Positions 12,386-23,062 of a stretch of DNA of 64,000 nucleotides are shown here, piece after piece. The position numbers and the translations under genes are program-made. The stretch comes from Closterium sp. NIES-65 (taxonomy: Eukaryota; Streptophyta; Zygnematophyceae; Desmidiales; Closteriaceae). The stretch spans positions 2,341,001-2,405,000 of the forward strand of contig CANXME010001258.1 of the NCBI GenBank assembly GCA_948144175.1, written 5' to 3'. The notes under the pieces are model-generated. The model was not told the DNA's origin. It was given only the letters and a program-made list of their open reading frames with translations, and did no database searches. Numbering within the stretch: position 1 is the stretch's first letter; every line of letters begins with the position of its first letter.

Positions 12386-12845
12386 CTACTGCACGTCGTT
12401 GTCGCCGTCGCCCACGTCGGCCAAGCGCACCTGGCCGATTGCGACGGAGCACCGGTTGAAGGCCGGATAGTGCAGCACCTTCGTCAGGAAGTCGGTTGGC
12501 TGCTCAGCGGTCGGGATGTACTGCAGCGAGAACTTCCCACGCTTCACCATGTGCTGCAGCCAGGCCTGTCGCCGCTCCATGTGCTTGAGGTTGCCTGTCA
12601 ACCCCATGCCCTCGGCGACCGTGATGGCCGACTTGTTGTCCACGCGCAGGACAGTCGGCTTCCCGGCGTCCAGCTGCCAAAACTCGGGGAGGAGAAAGCA
12701 AAGGCGGTGTCCCTCCTTGCCAGCTTTAGTGGCCGTCACGTACTCGGACTCGGTCGATGATAGCGTCGCACACTTGATGCGCTGGCTCGACCAGGAGACA
12801 GCGGCCCCACCGTAGACGAACACGTAGCCACCCGTGCTCGTCCTG
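12386..12845 (-). pseudogene. copia F RNase H fragment
   Basis: The minus strand encodes STGGYVFVYGGAAVSWSSQR, LSSTESEYVTA, VDNKSAITVAEG, LQHMVKRGKFSLQYIPT and EQPTDFLTKVL, the RNase H end of a copia pol. It is not the RNase H of the family to which the adjoining D pol belongs (SSCEAEIYAGAMAAQELRW). It joins D at about 12846 just after YLMT, so it is either a recombinant junction or a deletion joining two elements. The frame stays open across this segment to its stop at 12386. Confidence 0.85.
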
Positions 12846-14859
12846 TTCTGTCATCAGGTACATGAGGCAGCCCACAAGCTCTGGATACGGACCACTCGAC
12901 TCTACGGACTCATCCGAAGGCAGAGCTGAGAGTGAGTGTCCCGTAGGCAGAGGAGTGGACTGAGGCGAGGAGTACGTGAAGCCGAAGCGCTGAAGGACCT
13001 GCTGCACCATGTGTGACTGAGTCAGGGTAATGGTGCGGCGTGCTCTGTCCCGGGTGATCCGCAAGCCAAGATAGCTTGTCAGTTCACCCAGGTCTGTGCA
13101 CGTGTGTCTCTTCTGCAGCTCGGACTTCACGTGGGCGAGTGTGGCAGTGTCCGCAGTGGCAAAGACCAAGTCGTCGACGTACACGAGGATGTAGAACGGC
13201 GGCAGCGAGGTGTCGGTGCGCAGAAACAGCGACGAGTCAGCAGTAGAAGGAGCAAACCCAAGAGCCGCAAGTGTAGTCCTCAGTGTGTCGTGCCACTCAC
13301 GCGGCGCCTAGCGGAGACCGTAGACTAGCCGCCGGAGGCTCCACTGGGTACCAGGAGGGAACGACCCAGTGAAGCCAGGAGGGCGGCGCAGCCAGATCTC
13401 CTCGTGCAGGCGGCCCTGCAGGAAAGCAGTGCTGAAGTCAAGAGAGTGTAGCTCGTAGTCACGCTGAGCAGCGACGTGCAGTAGAACCCGAAGAGTGGTC
13501 ATCTTCGGGGTCGGGGAGAAGGTCTGAAAGAAGTCAACTCCCTGTCGCTGACTGAAGCCACGAGCCACGTAGCGCGCCTTGAAGACAGGCCGAGAACCCG
13601 GCGGCCGCTTCACCCTGAAGATCCACATGCCACTGACAATGTTCGCCCCAGGAGGGGGAACAGCGTCAACGTAGGTGCCTGTGGACTTCCAGGAAGCCAT
13701 CTCTGCGTCCATGGCTGACTGCCACTGAGAGGAGTAGGGACCGGCCATCGCCTCTGCGTAAGAGCGTGGGGTCGGGATGTCTAGAGCATCCGGGTCTCCC
13801 TCAGGGGCAACAAGCATGGACACGAGATGGGGCAAAGCGGCGGCAAAGCACTGGAACTCCTCCTGCCTGTCCTCAAGGACGTCCGTGCCAAGAGCACAGT
13901 CACCCCCGACGGACGGAGGACAGGCAGACGCAGACGCAGCAGACGCAGACTCAGCAACAAGACTGGCAGCGTAGTCCAGACGACACGCAGCAGCAAACTC
14001 GACCAGCTCAGCAACTAGGGCAGACGCAGTAGCGGTCTCAAAGGAAGGGTCAGTGACAAGAGAAGCAAGAAGACGCGTGACAGTAGGACTGGCAGCACGG
14101 TGAGAGTCCGACTCCGGGTCGGCAAGTGTAGGAAGAGAAGACTGAGGAGAAGGCAAAGGGGCACGCAGAGGAGCAGTGGACGGACGCAGAGACATCTGGT
14201 GTATGCCAGGGACAGGAGGAGGACGCTGACCCGAACCGCGACCACTAGGGCGAGCAGCTCGGACTGGCGACGCAGGGCGGGACGCAGGCTCACGACGCTC
14301 AGCAAGACCTCTAGTAGGACCAGCGTAGGGAGAAGGAGAAGGCAGGGGAGAGGCGGGCTGTAACTGTGACTGTGACGGGACAAGCTGCGGACACTCTACG
14401 GGAGGAGAAGGACCAGTGGAAGGCGGGAGACTAAGAACCTGCTGAAGGAGCGGAACGAAGTACGGTCGAGGCCGCGCAGCACCGCCAGAGACAGCAGGGA
14501 CAGCACCAACACCTCCAGAGGCAGCACCAGCACCAGTAGCAGCTCCAACTCCAGCACCACCAGCAGCTGCAGAAGTACCCGCAGTAGGACCGACAGTCGT
14601 AGCCTCAGCGCCAGCACCCGCAGCAGCTCCAGCTCCAGAGGCACCACCGGGCCCGGCAGCTCCAGTACCCTCAGTACGAGCACCTCCGGGACCCGTGGTA
14701 CCAGCTCCCTCGGCAGCAACGGAACCTCCAGCACCCGCATTACCCCCAGCTCCAGCAGCTCGCCTCCAGCGCCGGGCAAACCACTCACGCAGCTCCAGAG
14801 GAGAGAGCGGCTCGCGGCGCGAAGAACGGTCTGGAGAACCACCAGGAACAGAAGCAGTA

Positions 14860-15020
14860 GGCGCAGCACTCCCAGACGCAGTACCCCCAGGCTCAGCACC
14901 CCCAGGCACAGCACCCCCAGGCTCAGCACCCCCAGGCTCAGCACCCACAGTCTCAGCACCCCCAGGCGCAGCACCCCCAGTCTCAGCACCCCCAGTCTCA
15001 GCACCCCGAGGCTCCGCACC
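14860..15020 (-). repeat. GGAEP-type 15-bp coding minisatellite in copia D
   Basis: On the minus strand, units of GGGGGTGCTGAGCCT and variants encode GGAEP/GGAET repeats in the linker between integrase and reverse transcriptase. Equivalent arrays are at 31300-31440 (I), 38850-39010 (H) and 57235-57460 (N), each with a different unit count. Confidence 0.85.
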
Positions 15021-17094
15021 CGCAGCAGCACCAGAGTCACCAGTGACCTCGACAGGCTCGACCGCGTCTACCTGAGACACACCTGAAGGGGCAGGACCCT
15101 GAGGGGGGAGGGGGTCTACCGGGGGGGGACCTGGGACCAGGAAGAGGGGCGGGGGGGGGAGGGACGGAGTGCGGTAGGGGAAGAGCCGGTAGAAGGGAAC
15201 CGACTCGTCGAACGTGACGTCCTGGGAGGACAGAACACGACGAGAGGTGGGGTGGTAAAACTGCCACCCAGGTGCGTCAGGGGGAAAACCCAGGAAGACG
15301 CAAGGAGCAGCACGAGGGGACAGCTTGTCCGCAGACAAGTCGCGGACAAACGCCCGAGATCCCCAGACACGGAACGCCGACGCATCGCCAACCTTCCCCG
15401 TCCATAGCAAAGCTGGGGAGGTCTCCGGTCTGGAGACCCTGGGCTGAAGGTTGATCTGATGCGCGGCGTACCGAACCGCAAACGGCCACAGAAAATGGGG
15501 GGCAGCCGCATGCACCATGGACGTACGGGCGACGTCCATGACAATGCCGATGCGGCGCTCAGCAATCCCATTTTGCTGTGGAGAGTCCGGAAGCGTGAAG
15601 GTCTGGCGGATGCCTCGTGCCCGACAGTAGGCTCGCAGAAGGCCGGAGGAGAACTCTCCGCCTCTGTCCGAGTGCAGACGCAAAACAGGAAAGTCCGAGC
15701 CGAAGCTCCGCCTGAGCTGGAGACGGGCTGCGCGGATCCAGTCGATCAACACCTCAGTGACCTCACCCTTGCTGCGCAAGGGGAAGACTGTGGTGTAATG
15801 CGAGTAGTCGTCAACCACCAGCAGGAAGTAGCGCTCGTGACCCTGCCCACGGACGCGGGCTGGGCCCCACACGTCCATGTGAAGCGTCTGCATCGGGGCC
15901 TCCGTCGGAGGAAACGGGGAGGAGTGAGGGGTAGCCCGTAGGCGACCCTCGACACAGGGGACACAGGGAGGGCCAGGCCCCGGAGGAAGGGGAGGGAGGG
16001 ACTGGGGAAGGCCAGAGACAAGAAGGCGAGAGGCCATGCCCCGGAGACGAGGCAGGGAGGGGTGACCCATCCTGTGGTGCCACAGGAGGGTCTCGTGGGA
16101 CAGGAGGCGACACGAGCAGGGGGCAGACTCAGGACCAGACCTGGATGCTGCAGCAAACACCTGACCCGACGCAGCTACCTGACCAGACGCAGGAGGAGGA
16201 GACGGAACAGTGAGTGTGTACAGGCTCGACCCCGGCCCACGTGTGAACGTGGTCAAGTGTCGACCCGTGTCCGCGTCCGTGCAGTGGGTGTCCCGTCGGC
16301 GTGCAGGGGTGAACTGGTCGACCCCTGCATCCTGTAGGTCAGCACCCGCCACCAAGTTCGTAGAGAACGAGGGGAGGTAGAGACCGGACAGGGCGCCAGA
16401 CGGGACCGCAGGGCACGGCAGGACAGTGGAGTAGCGAGCCAGAACAGGACCCCCAGAGGGGTCCGCCAGGGAGACCGCCACTGGCCGACTAAGCGGTGTG
16501 AGTGTGGTGCGGTCTCGAAAGAAGGAGCGAGACGCCCCTGAGTCAAGAGTGAAGGTGAGAGAGGGCGGAGCCGACGCAGTACCTGAGAGAGCAGACTCAC
16601 CAGCACCTGAGGACACAGACTCACTGGCACCTAGAGCGACAGCCTCACCAGCACCTGGAGCAGCAGCCTCAACAGCACCTAGAGCCGCAGTACCAATGCC
16701 TGGGTCGGGCGGGAAACACCGGTAACAGTCACCCTCCTCACTAATAGTCACAGCATACATGGCAGCAAGAATAGCATCAAAGTCAAGATCAAAGATAGCT
16801 ACTCCTGCCCTAGACAGCTGGTCCCAGCGAGGGATCTCAGAGGCGTCAGGAAACTGGCGGCGCCAAGCGTCAGTCCGGCGGCCGAAGCAGCGCTGGGCGG
16901 AGTGTGGACCACCACACGGCTCACCCGCACGGTCGCCAGTGCGCAAGACGTAGGTGCACGGACCAGTACCCCCACCCCTCTGACGTGCAGTGTACCACTC
17001 ACGGAGCTGCTGCGGGGAGAGGGTCTCCTGACCACGCTGCTGCCGCTGCTGCTGGCGCTGACCGCCACCGGAGCCACTCCTCTGCGACGAGCCA

Positions 17095-17345
17095 CGACCT
17101 CCTCCGCCGCCTCCTCCGCCGCCGCCGCCACCACCTCCGCTGCCACCGCCACTCCCACCGTCGCTGCCGCCACCGCCGCCTCCACCTCCACTCCCACCAC
17201 CACCGCCGCTGCCACCCCCGCCTCCACTGCCGCCGCTGACACCTCCACTCCCGCCACCACTCCTGCTACCACCCCCACCTCCTCTGCTGCCTCCACCGCC
17301 GCCTCCACCGCCCCCGCCGCCGCCACCACCGCTCCTGCCCCCCTT
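17095..17345 (-). repeat. Gly-rich gag linker, trinucleotide-like repeats
   Basis: GGT/GGC/GGA-rich sequence encodes a run of Gly with scattered Ser between the gag core and the zinc knuckle. Equivalent tracts lie at 41095-41330 (H), 51115-51320 (K) and 54500-54700 (N), all different in length and Ser spacing. Confidence 0.85.
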
Positions 17346-18179
17346 GCCCTTGCCAGAGCGACGTCTCCCACTGGGGGCAGACGCCGCGCCGACCGACTCA
17401 AAACCAACTAGGTCGGCCGTAGCAGCAGAGGCGACAGAGGGCAGGAGGGGGGAGGGGGAACACCCCTCAAAGATGGGGGTGCGCGGGTCACCACGAGAGG
17501 CCCCTACAGCGAGAATGCTCTTCTCGGCTGCTAGGAGGGACTTCTCGAGGAGGTCAACAGTGAGAGTGGTGGGGCAGAATGAGAGTAAGTCGTCCCTGAC
17601 TCCGCGAAGGGAGTCAGGGAGGCGGGCGACAATGTAGTAGAGAGTGAAGTACTGGGGGGGGGGGTTCTTGGCGCAGAACTCAGCAGGAAGCGCAGCGCGG
17701 AAGCGAGCGTCACTAGTGCGCAGGTGGGTAATGAGGTCGGCGACTGTGGCAAAGGAAGCAAGGTCGGGAAAGAGGTACGGTAGCATGAGGCGGCTCAGTG
17801 CAGCAGTGGCAGGGGTGGAGTAGCGTGCAATAACGGCGTCGTACAAGGTCTGAGCACTCTTGTACGACCCAAAGTGTGCACGCTCAGAGGGAGGGAGGTG
17901 GCGACGCACAGCAAGACGTGCAGCAGCATCGCGTGTGGCCCACACTGAGCGAACAGTGGCATCCCCAGTAGCAGCAGGGGCGGGAGAGGCACCAGAAGTG
18001 AGATCAAAGAGAGAGAGGCCGTCAGCTCTGTCGCACTGTAGGAAAAGCAGCAGGTCGTCTACCCACACGTCAAAGTCGATGGCTCTACCCTCAGCGTCGA
18101 AGGTGAGGACACTAGGGGTAGCCATGACAGTAGTAGGGAGAGGGCAGTGCGCAGAGTAAAGCTCAGTGCTCACCAGACA

Positions 18180-19080
18180 GGGCAGTGCAGACGGCTCAGG
18201 CGGCTCGGGCGGCTCGGGCGGCTCGGGCGGCTCGGGCGGCTCGGGCGGCTCGGGCGGCTCGGCGACTCGGCTGCTGGGCGGCTCGGGCGGCTCGGCGGCT
18301 CGGGCGGCTCGGGCGGCTCGGCTGCTGGGGCGGCTCGGCTGCTGGGGCGGCTCGGCTGCTGGGGCGGCTCGGTTGCTGGGGCGACTCGGCTGCTGGGGCG
18401 GCTCGGCTGCTGGGGCGGCGCAGTTGCTGGGGCGGCGAGGCCGGGAGATGCAGCTGCGGGGCCGTTAGGGGTAGTGGCGGGGCCGGTAGGTGAAGCGGCG
18501 GGGCCGTCAGGTAGAGCAGCGGGGCCGGCAGGTGAGACGGCGGGGCCTGCAGATGAGGCGGCGGGGCCGGCAGGTGCAGCAGCGGGGCCGTCAGGGGTAG
18601 CGGCGGGGCCGGTAGGTGCAGTGGCGGGGCCGTCAGAGGGGAAGGCGGGGCCGTTAGGTGCAGCGGCGGGGCCGTCAGAGGGGACGGCGGGGCCGTCAGG
18701 TGCAGCGGCGGGGCCGTCTGAAGCAGCGGCGCGGCCGGCAGAGGGGACAGCGGGGCCGTCAGAGGGGACGGCGGGGCCGTCAAGTGCAGCGGCGGGGCCG
18801 GCAGAGGGGACGGCGGGGCCGTCAAGTGCAGTGGAGGGGCCGGTAGAGGGGACGGCGGGGCCGTCGCACGCGATCGCGGGGCCGTCAGAGACGGCGCCGG
18901 CGTCGCGAGGGTCAGAGAGGGCGGCGCGCGACTGGACGGCGGCACGCGCGACGCGGCGCGGCCGTCTAGGGGCGGCGCGACGAGGCCGCTTAGGTGGCGC
19001 GCCAAAAAAAAAAATCGCGGGCGGCTCGACGCGATCGGGCCGCCAAAGGAAAAAAAAAGGCCCAGCGCGACTCGGGCTAG
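18180..19080 (-). repeat. GC-rich tandem-repeat leader of copia D
   Basis: Two arrays lie between the primer site and gag. Next to gag (18185-18430) are 9-bp units of the GGCGGCTCG type. Nearer the primer site (18430-18890) are units of about 27-30 bp containing GCGGGGCCGTCAGG. Frames are open on both strands, but codon content is purely that of the repeats. Confidence 0.85.
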
Positions 19081-19113
19081 GGCAGAGCGCGCTCCGGGCA
19101 GGACGGAATAGTA

Positions 19114-19159
19114 GGTGGGCCCTAGGAACAGTTCCCACTATGGAACCTGCTCGATACCA
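19114..19159 (-). promoter_or_regulatory. primer site, hairpin and GGGCCCACC box of copia D
   Basis: Read on the minus strand, the LTR is followed by TGGTATCGAGC (19149-19159), then a hairpin GTTCC/GGGAAC (19131-19146), then GGGCCCACC (19114-19122). The primer site lacks one A compared with TGGTATCAGAGC. The same arrangement occurs in H, I, K and N. Confidence 0.8.
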
Positions 19160-19294
19160 TGTTGAGATAGAGGCGAGGAATGAGTGCACTATGAAATGAA
19201 ACAAGTACAAGTACCAACCCTAATTGGGTTGTACCCCCTATGGGCTACCCCACTACAGCCTAAATATATGCATCAGTAATATAATCATCTGACA
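19160..19294 (-). repeat. 5' LTR of copia D (135 bp)
   Basis: On the minus strand it runs TGTCAGATGA to CTCAACA. It contains the family core TAGGCTGTAGTGGGGTAG and GGGGGTACAA. Confidence 0.9.
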
Positions 19295-19297
19295 CCA

Positions 19298-21847
19298 CTC
19301 TCTCCACAGGAGCTGCGCGAGTGGTTTGCCCGGCACTGGAGGCGTACTACTGGAGCTGGTGCTTCTTCGGCTGCTGAGGGTGCTGGTGCCGCCGGTCTCG
19401 GAGGTACTAGTCCTGCGAGTGCTACTGGAGTCGGAGCTTCTGAGGGTGTTGGCGCTGAGGCTACTGCTGTCAGTCCTGGCGGCTCTCCTACTGCGGGTGC
19501 TGCTAGTGCTGCTGGAGGTGCTGGAGCTGGAGGTGCTGTTGACGCTGGTGCAGCCGCTGGGGGTGCTGGTGCTGTCCCTGCTGTGTCAGGAGTCGCCGCG
19601 CGGCCTCGGCCGTACTTTGTTCCGCTCCTTTAGCAGGTTCTTGGTCTTCCTCCTCCCTTAGAGTGTCCACCGCCTGTCCAGTCGCAGTCACAGTTACCGC
19701 CGGCCTCCCCACTGCCTTCTCCTTCTCCGTACACTGGTCCTACTGGAGGTCTTGCTGAGCGTCGTGAGCCTGCGTCTCGTCCTGCATCGCCTGTTCGTGC
19801 TGCTCGCACTAGTGGTCGCAGTTCGCGTCAGCGTCCTCCTCCTGTCCCTGGCACGCACCGGATGTCTCTGCGTCCGTCCACTGCCCCTCTGCGTGCCCCT
19901 TTGCCCTCTCCTCCTGAGTCCTCTCTTCCTGCGCTTGCCGACCCTGAGTCGGACTCTCTTCGTGCTGCCAGTCCTACTGTCACCCGTCTCCTTGCTACTG
20001 TCGTCACTGACCCCTCCTTTGAGTCCACTGCTGCATCTGCTCTTGTTGCTGAGCTCGTCGACTTTGCTGCTCGCTGTCGTCTAGACTACGCTGCTAGTCC
20101 TGTTGCTGAGTCTGCGTTTGTCTGTCCTCCGTCCGTCGGGGGTGAGTGTGCTCTTGACACGGACGTCCTTGAGGACAGGCAGGAGGAGTTCCAGTGTCTG
20201 GCTGCTGCTTCACCTCATCTCGCGTCCGTACTACTTACCCCTGAGGGAGACCCGGATGCACTAGACATCCCGACTCCGCGCTCTTACGCGGAGGCCGTAG
20301 AGGGTCCCTACTCCTCTCAGTGGCAGGCAGCTATGGATGCAGAGATGGCTTCCTGGAAGTCCACAAACACCTACGTTGACGCGGTTCCCCCGCCTGGGGC
20401 GAACATCGTCAGTGGCATGTGGATCTTCAGGGTGAAGCGGCCGCCGGGCTCTCCACCTGTCTTCAAGGCGCGGTACGTGGCTCGTGGCTTCAGTCAGCGG
20501 CAGGGGGTTGACTACTTTCAGACCTTCTCTCCCACCCCGAAGATGACCACTCTTCGGGTGCTGCTACACGTAGCCGCTCAGCGCAACTACGAGCTTCACT
20601 CTCTTGACTTCAGCACAGCTTTCCTGCAGGGTAGCCTGCACGAGGAGATCTGGTTGCGCCGTCCACCTGGCTTCACTGGGACTTTCCCTCCTGGCACCCA
20701 GTGGACCCTCCGACGGCCAGTCTACGGTCTCCGCCAGGCACCGCGCGAGTGGCACGACACACTGAGGACTACACTTGCGGCTCTTGGGTTTGCTCCCTCT
20801 ACTGCTTACCCGTCGCTGTTTCTGCGCACCGACACCTCTCTGCCGCCGTTCTACATCCTCGTGTACGTCGACGACTTGGTCTTTGCCACAGCTGACACTG
20901 CTGGACTCGCCCACGTGAAGTCCGAGCTGCAGAAGAGACACACGTGCACAGACCTGGGTGAACTGCGCAGCTACCTTGGCTTGCAGATCACCCGGGACAG
21001 AGCACGCCGCACCATTACCCTGACTCAGTCACACATGGTGCAGCAGGTCCTTCAGCGCTTCGGCTTCACGTACTCCTCGCCTCAGGCCACTCCTCTGTCT
21101 ACTCGCCACTCGCTCTCAGCTCTGCCTTCGGATGAGTCCGTAGAGTCGAGTGGCCCGTACCCAGAGCTTGTTGGCTGCCTCATGTACCTGATGACCTGCA
21201 CACGACCTGACCTTGCATACCCTCTTAGCATTCTTGCACGCTATGTTGCTCCTGGGAGACACAGACCAGAGCACATGGTTGCAGCGAAGAGGGTGTTGCG
21301 CTACTTGTGCAGTACGTCGGGCATGGGGCTAGTGCTTGGAGGGCGGAGTCCAGTGGTCCTCACGGGGCACGCGGACGCTTCTTGGGCAGACGACCAGGCT
21401 ACGTAGCGGTCGTCACAGGGTTACACCTTCAGCCTTGGTTTCGGCTCTGTTTCGTGGCGGCCTACTCGCTCGTCTTCTGTTCTCGGCTCCAGTTGTGAGG
21501 CTGAGATCTACGCCGGGGCCATGGCTGCACAGGAGCTTCGCTGGCTTACCTACTTGCTGACTGACCTCGGAGAGCCGCCTCGTTCTCCTCCGGTGCTGTA
21601 CGTAGACAACAAGGCCATGCTAGCCTTGTGTAGGGAGCAGCGCCTGGAGCACAGAACGAAGCACATTGCTCTCCGCTACTTTCTTGCTCGTAAGTTGCAG
21701 CAGCGTGGTCAGTTGCGACTTGCGTACGTTGCCTCTGAGGCCAACACTGCTGATGTTTTCACCAAGGCACTTGCGCCTTGTGATCATCAGCGCTTCTGCA
21801 CTCAGCTGGGTCTTGTGCCTGTCTTGCCTCACTTGCTCACCCCTTGA
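19298..21847 (+). pseudogene. copia E pol, linker to RNase H, two stops
   Basis: One unshifted frame covers the linker (LSPQELREWFARHWRR), reverse transcriptase (VSGMWIFRVKRPP, FSTAFLQGSLHEE, YVDDLVFA) and RNase H (HADASWADD, SCEAEIYAG, VDNKAML, RTKHIALRYFLA, ANTADVFTKALAP). Stops are TAG at 19631 and TAG at 21404, both CAG in sister copies. Protease and integrase lie outside this piece. Confidence 0.92.
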
Positions 21848-21867
21848 CCTTGCTTGTACTCTTACAT

Positions 21868-21895
21868 CTATATATATATATATATATATATATAT
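21868..21895 (+). repeat. (TA)n microsatellite in the E 3' untranslated region
   Basis: Fourteen or so TA units sit shortly after the pol stop. Longer or shorter TA runs occupy the same place in J (45103-45146), I and N. Confidence 0.9.
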
Positions 21896-22070
21896 CTGCT
21901 CTTGCTTGTTTAGCCTTATATATATGTGTACTCCTGCATGTGAACTGGCCTTGTGGCCTTGACCTTGTGCTCGGAGTGTGTGGTGACGTTGTGATCCACC
22001 CTGAGCTTTCTCTGCTTTGCTGGACTGGTCTTGTGACCCTTTGTTCTCCCCCACTGTGCCTATGGGGGTG

Positions 22071-22191
22071 TGTCAAATTATAATATTGTGTAGGCTATAG
22101 TGGGGTAGCCCATATGGGGTACACATTTCTAGGGTTGCATATTTGTATCACTTCCATTCCTTAGTCATTCATTCTCGTTCTACTTTTCTCA
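22071..22191 (+). repeat. 3' LTR of copia E (about 121 bp)
   Basis: It starts TGTCAAATTA after the GGGGGTG purine tract and is closest to the LTRs of H. The exact right end is uncertain by about 4 bp (TTCTCA or CAGACA). Confidence 0.82.
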
Positions 22192-23062
22192 GACATCCGC
22201 TGTCTCCTCTACTCCACACAGCCGCTTACTCACAAGAGTCGATGGACTCGTGACCTCACACTTCCTCCTCCCCCTCTCCGTGGCCTTAAGGATCCCTTTC
22301 TCAAAGACCAGCCGAGCCGCCAATGGGATATCCTTTTCAGACTATACACACTAACCCTTCCCTCTGGCTCACACTTCCAATATTTTGACGACCGAGGGAT
22401 TTGCCCCCGGTGTCCTATTGCTGTTGTCGAGACATTGCCGCATATCTTCTTCGAGTGCGCCTCCGCCGGAAACGTCATCTTTGCTCTGCGCACAGTCGCT
22501 GACCGTCACCTCGGACAAACCCCCCTCGCCGAACACATCTTCTTCCCGATAGAGTCACGGGTTGGACAGTCCCCCCCATGGAGCTTACTAGTAGGAGCTG
22601 CAGTCAAGACGCTGTGGAACAGCCGCTGTGACCACAGGTACCGCAACTCATCCTCCTCGAGCTTCGAGATACTGCAGCTCATCTTAGCCTAGTTCCTCAT
22701 CGCCTTCAAATTTTATATGTGGAGAGGCAAACGCCAATCGGCCAAGAAGCGTCAGCGTATATCATCCAGCATCAAGCGAGCACAGAAACTCTGCTTCCTC
22801 CTCTTCGACAGGACCGGTACACCCTCTATTCACCCCGACCTAAGATTCTCCTGGCTCTTGGGAAACCCGTTCCGACCACCATAGACGTCCATCGCATAGA
22901 GCGTCTCCCCAGGCAGCTGGCGGTTGTCCGCGAGGACAAGGAATAACGTGTGTTCCGCTGCGGATGCTGGCCATCTCGGCCATGTTTCTATACTGCTCTA
23001 TGGATTAATCTTTGTACATTGATTAAGATCAATATATAACCTTAACCTTAACCCCCCCCCCA
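22192..23062 (+). mobile_element. LINE 3' end, ORF2 C-terminal zinc finger and tail
   Basis: From 22192 one frame reads through a region rich in Leu and Trp to C-X2-C-X9-H-X4-C (CPRC ... HIFFEC), the zinc-finger-like domain after the reverse transcriptase in many plant non-LTR elements. A stop at 22690 is followed by more in-frame similarity-like sequence (FLIAFKFYMWRGKRQ) with further stops. The element ends near 23062 after AACCTTAACCTTAACCCC, with no poly(A). The reverse transcriptase proper is not present. Family identity is inferred from the motif only. Confidence 0.7.

Larger units (their letters stand above)
12846..18125 (-). pseudogene. copia D gag-pol, one in-frame stop, no family RNase H
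   Basis: The start is the ATG ending at 18125 (MATPSVLTFDAEGRA), which is conserved in H, K and N; an upstream ATG in frame adds 16 residues and is less likely. The order is gag, a Gly-rich linker of about 80 residues, the motif LSPQQLREWY, an expanded zinc knuckle (C-X13-C-X3-H-X4-C), protease (LDSGASRSFF), integrase HHCC (HHRMGH, CVPC) and core (VVDDYSHY, HSDRGGEFSS, QQNGIAERR), a GGAEP-type repeat linker, a second LREW motif (LSPLELREWF) and reverse transcriptase (YVDDLVFA). One stop, TAG at 13308-13310 (CAG in sisters), splits the reverse transcriptase. It is the most intact copy in the window. Confidence 0.93.
12846..19294 (-). mobile_element. Ty1/copia element D, short-LTR family
   Basis: On the minus strand D has a 5' LTR at 19160-19294, primer site and leader hairpin, a long GC-rich repeat leader and a nearly intact gag-pol. 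Its RNase H and 3' LTR are replaced by fragment F. Its LTR abuts the plus-strand linker of element E at 19295, so D sits inside E. CCACT at 19295-19299 is the expected target site; the other copy is lost with D's 3' end. Confidence 0.88.
19295..22191 (+). mobile_element. Ty1/copia element E, 3' part, short-LTR family
   Basis: E is cut on the left by D, starting at the second LREW motif of its linker, and ends in a 3' LTR. To the right the LTR abuts a LINE reading frame, so E apparently inserted in that LINE. E's 5' half is not present to the left of D, which implies a later deletion or recombination. Confidence 0.87.

Noticed and set aside
11421..12452. A 343-residue minus-strand frame
   Set aside because: It is built from degenerate CGCCCAGGTCGG repeats and overlaps fragment F in another frame; no motif supports a protein.
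14396..15040. Leu/Val-rich frames such as LGVLSLGVL that look like membrane proteins
   Set aside because: They are the alternative reading frame of the GGAEP-type minisatellite in the integrase to reverse transcriptase linker.
18147..19210. Long open frames on both strands rich in Ala, Gly and Pro
   Set aside because: They are translations of the GC-rich leader repeats of copia D; no start context or domain, and all registers are open.
23038..23062. Telomere-like AACCTTAACCTTAACC
   Set aside because: Only about two units, positioned at the end of the LINE; better explained as its tail than as a telomere.
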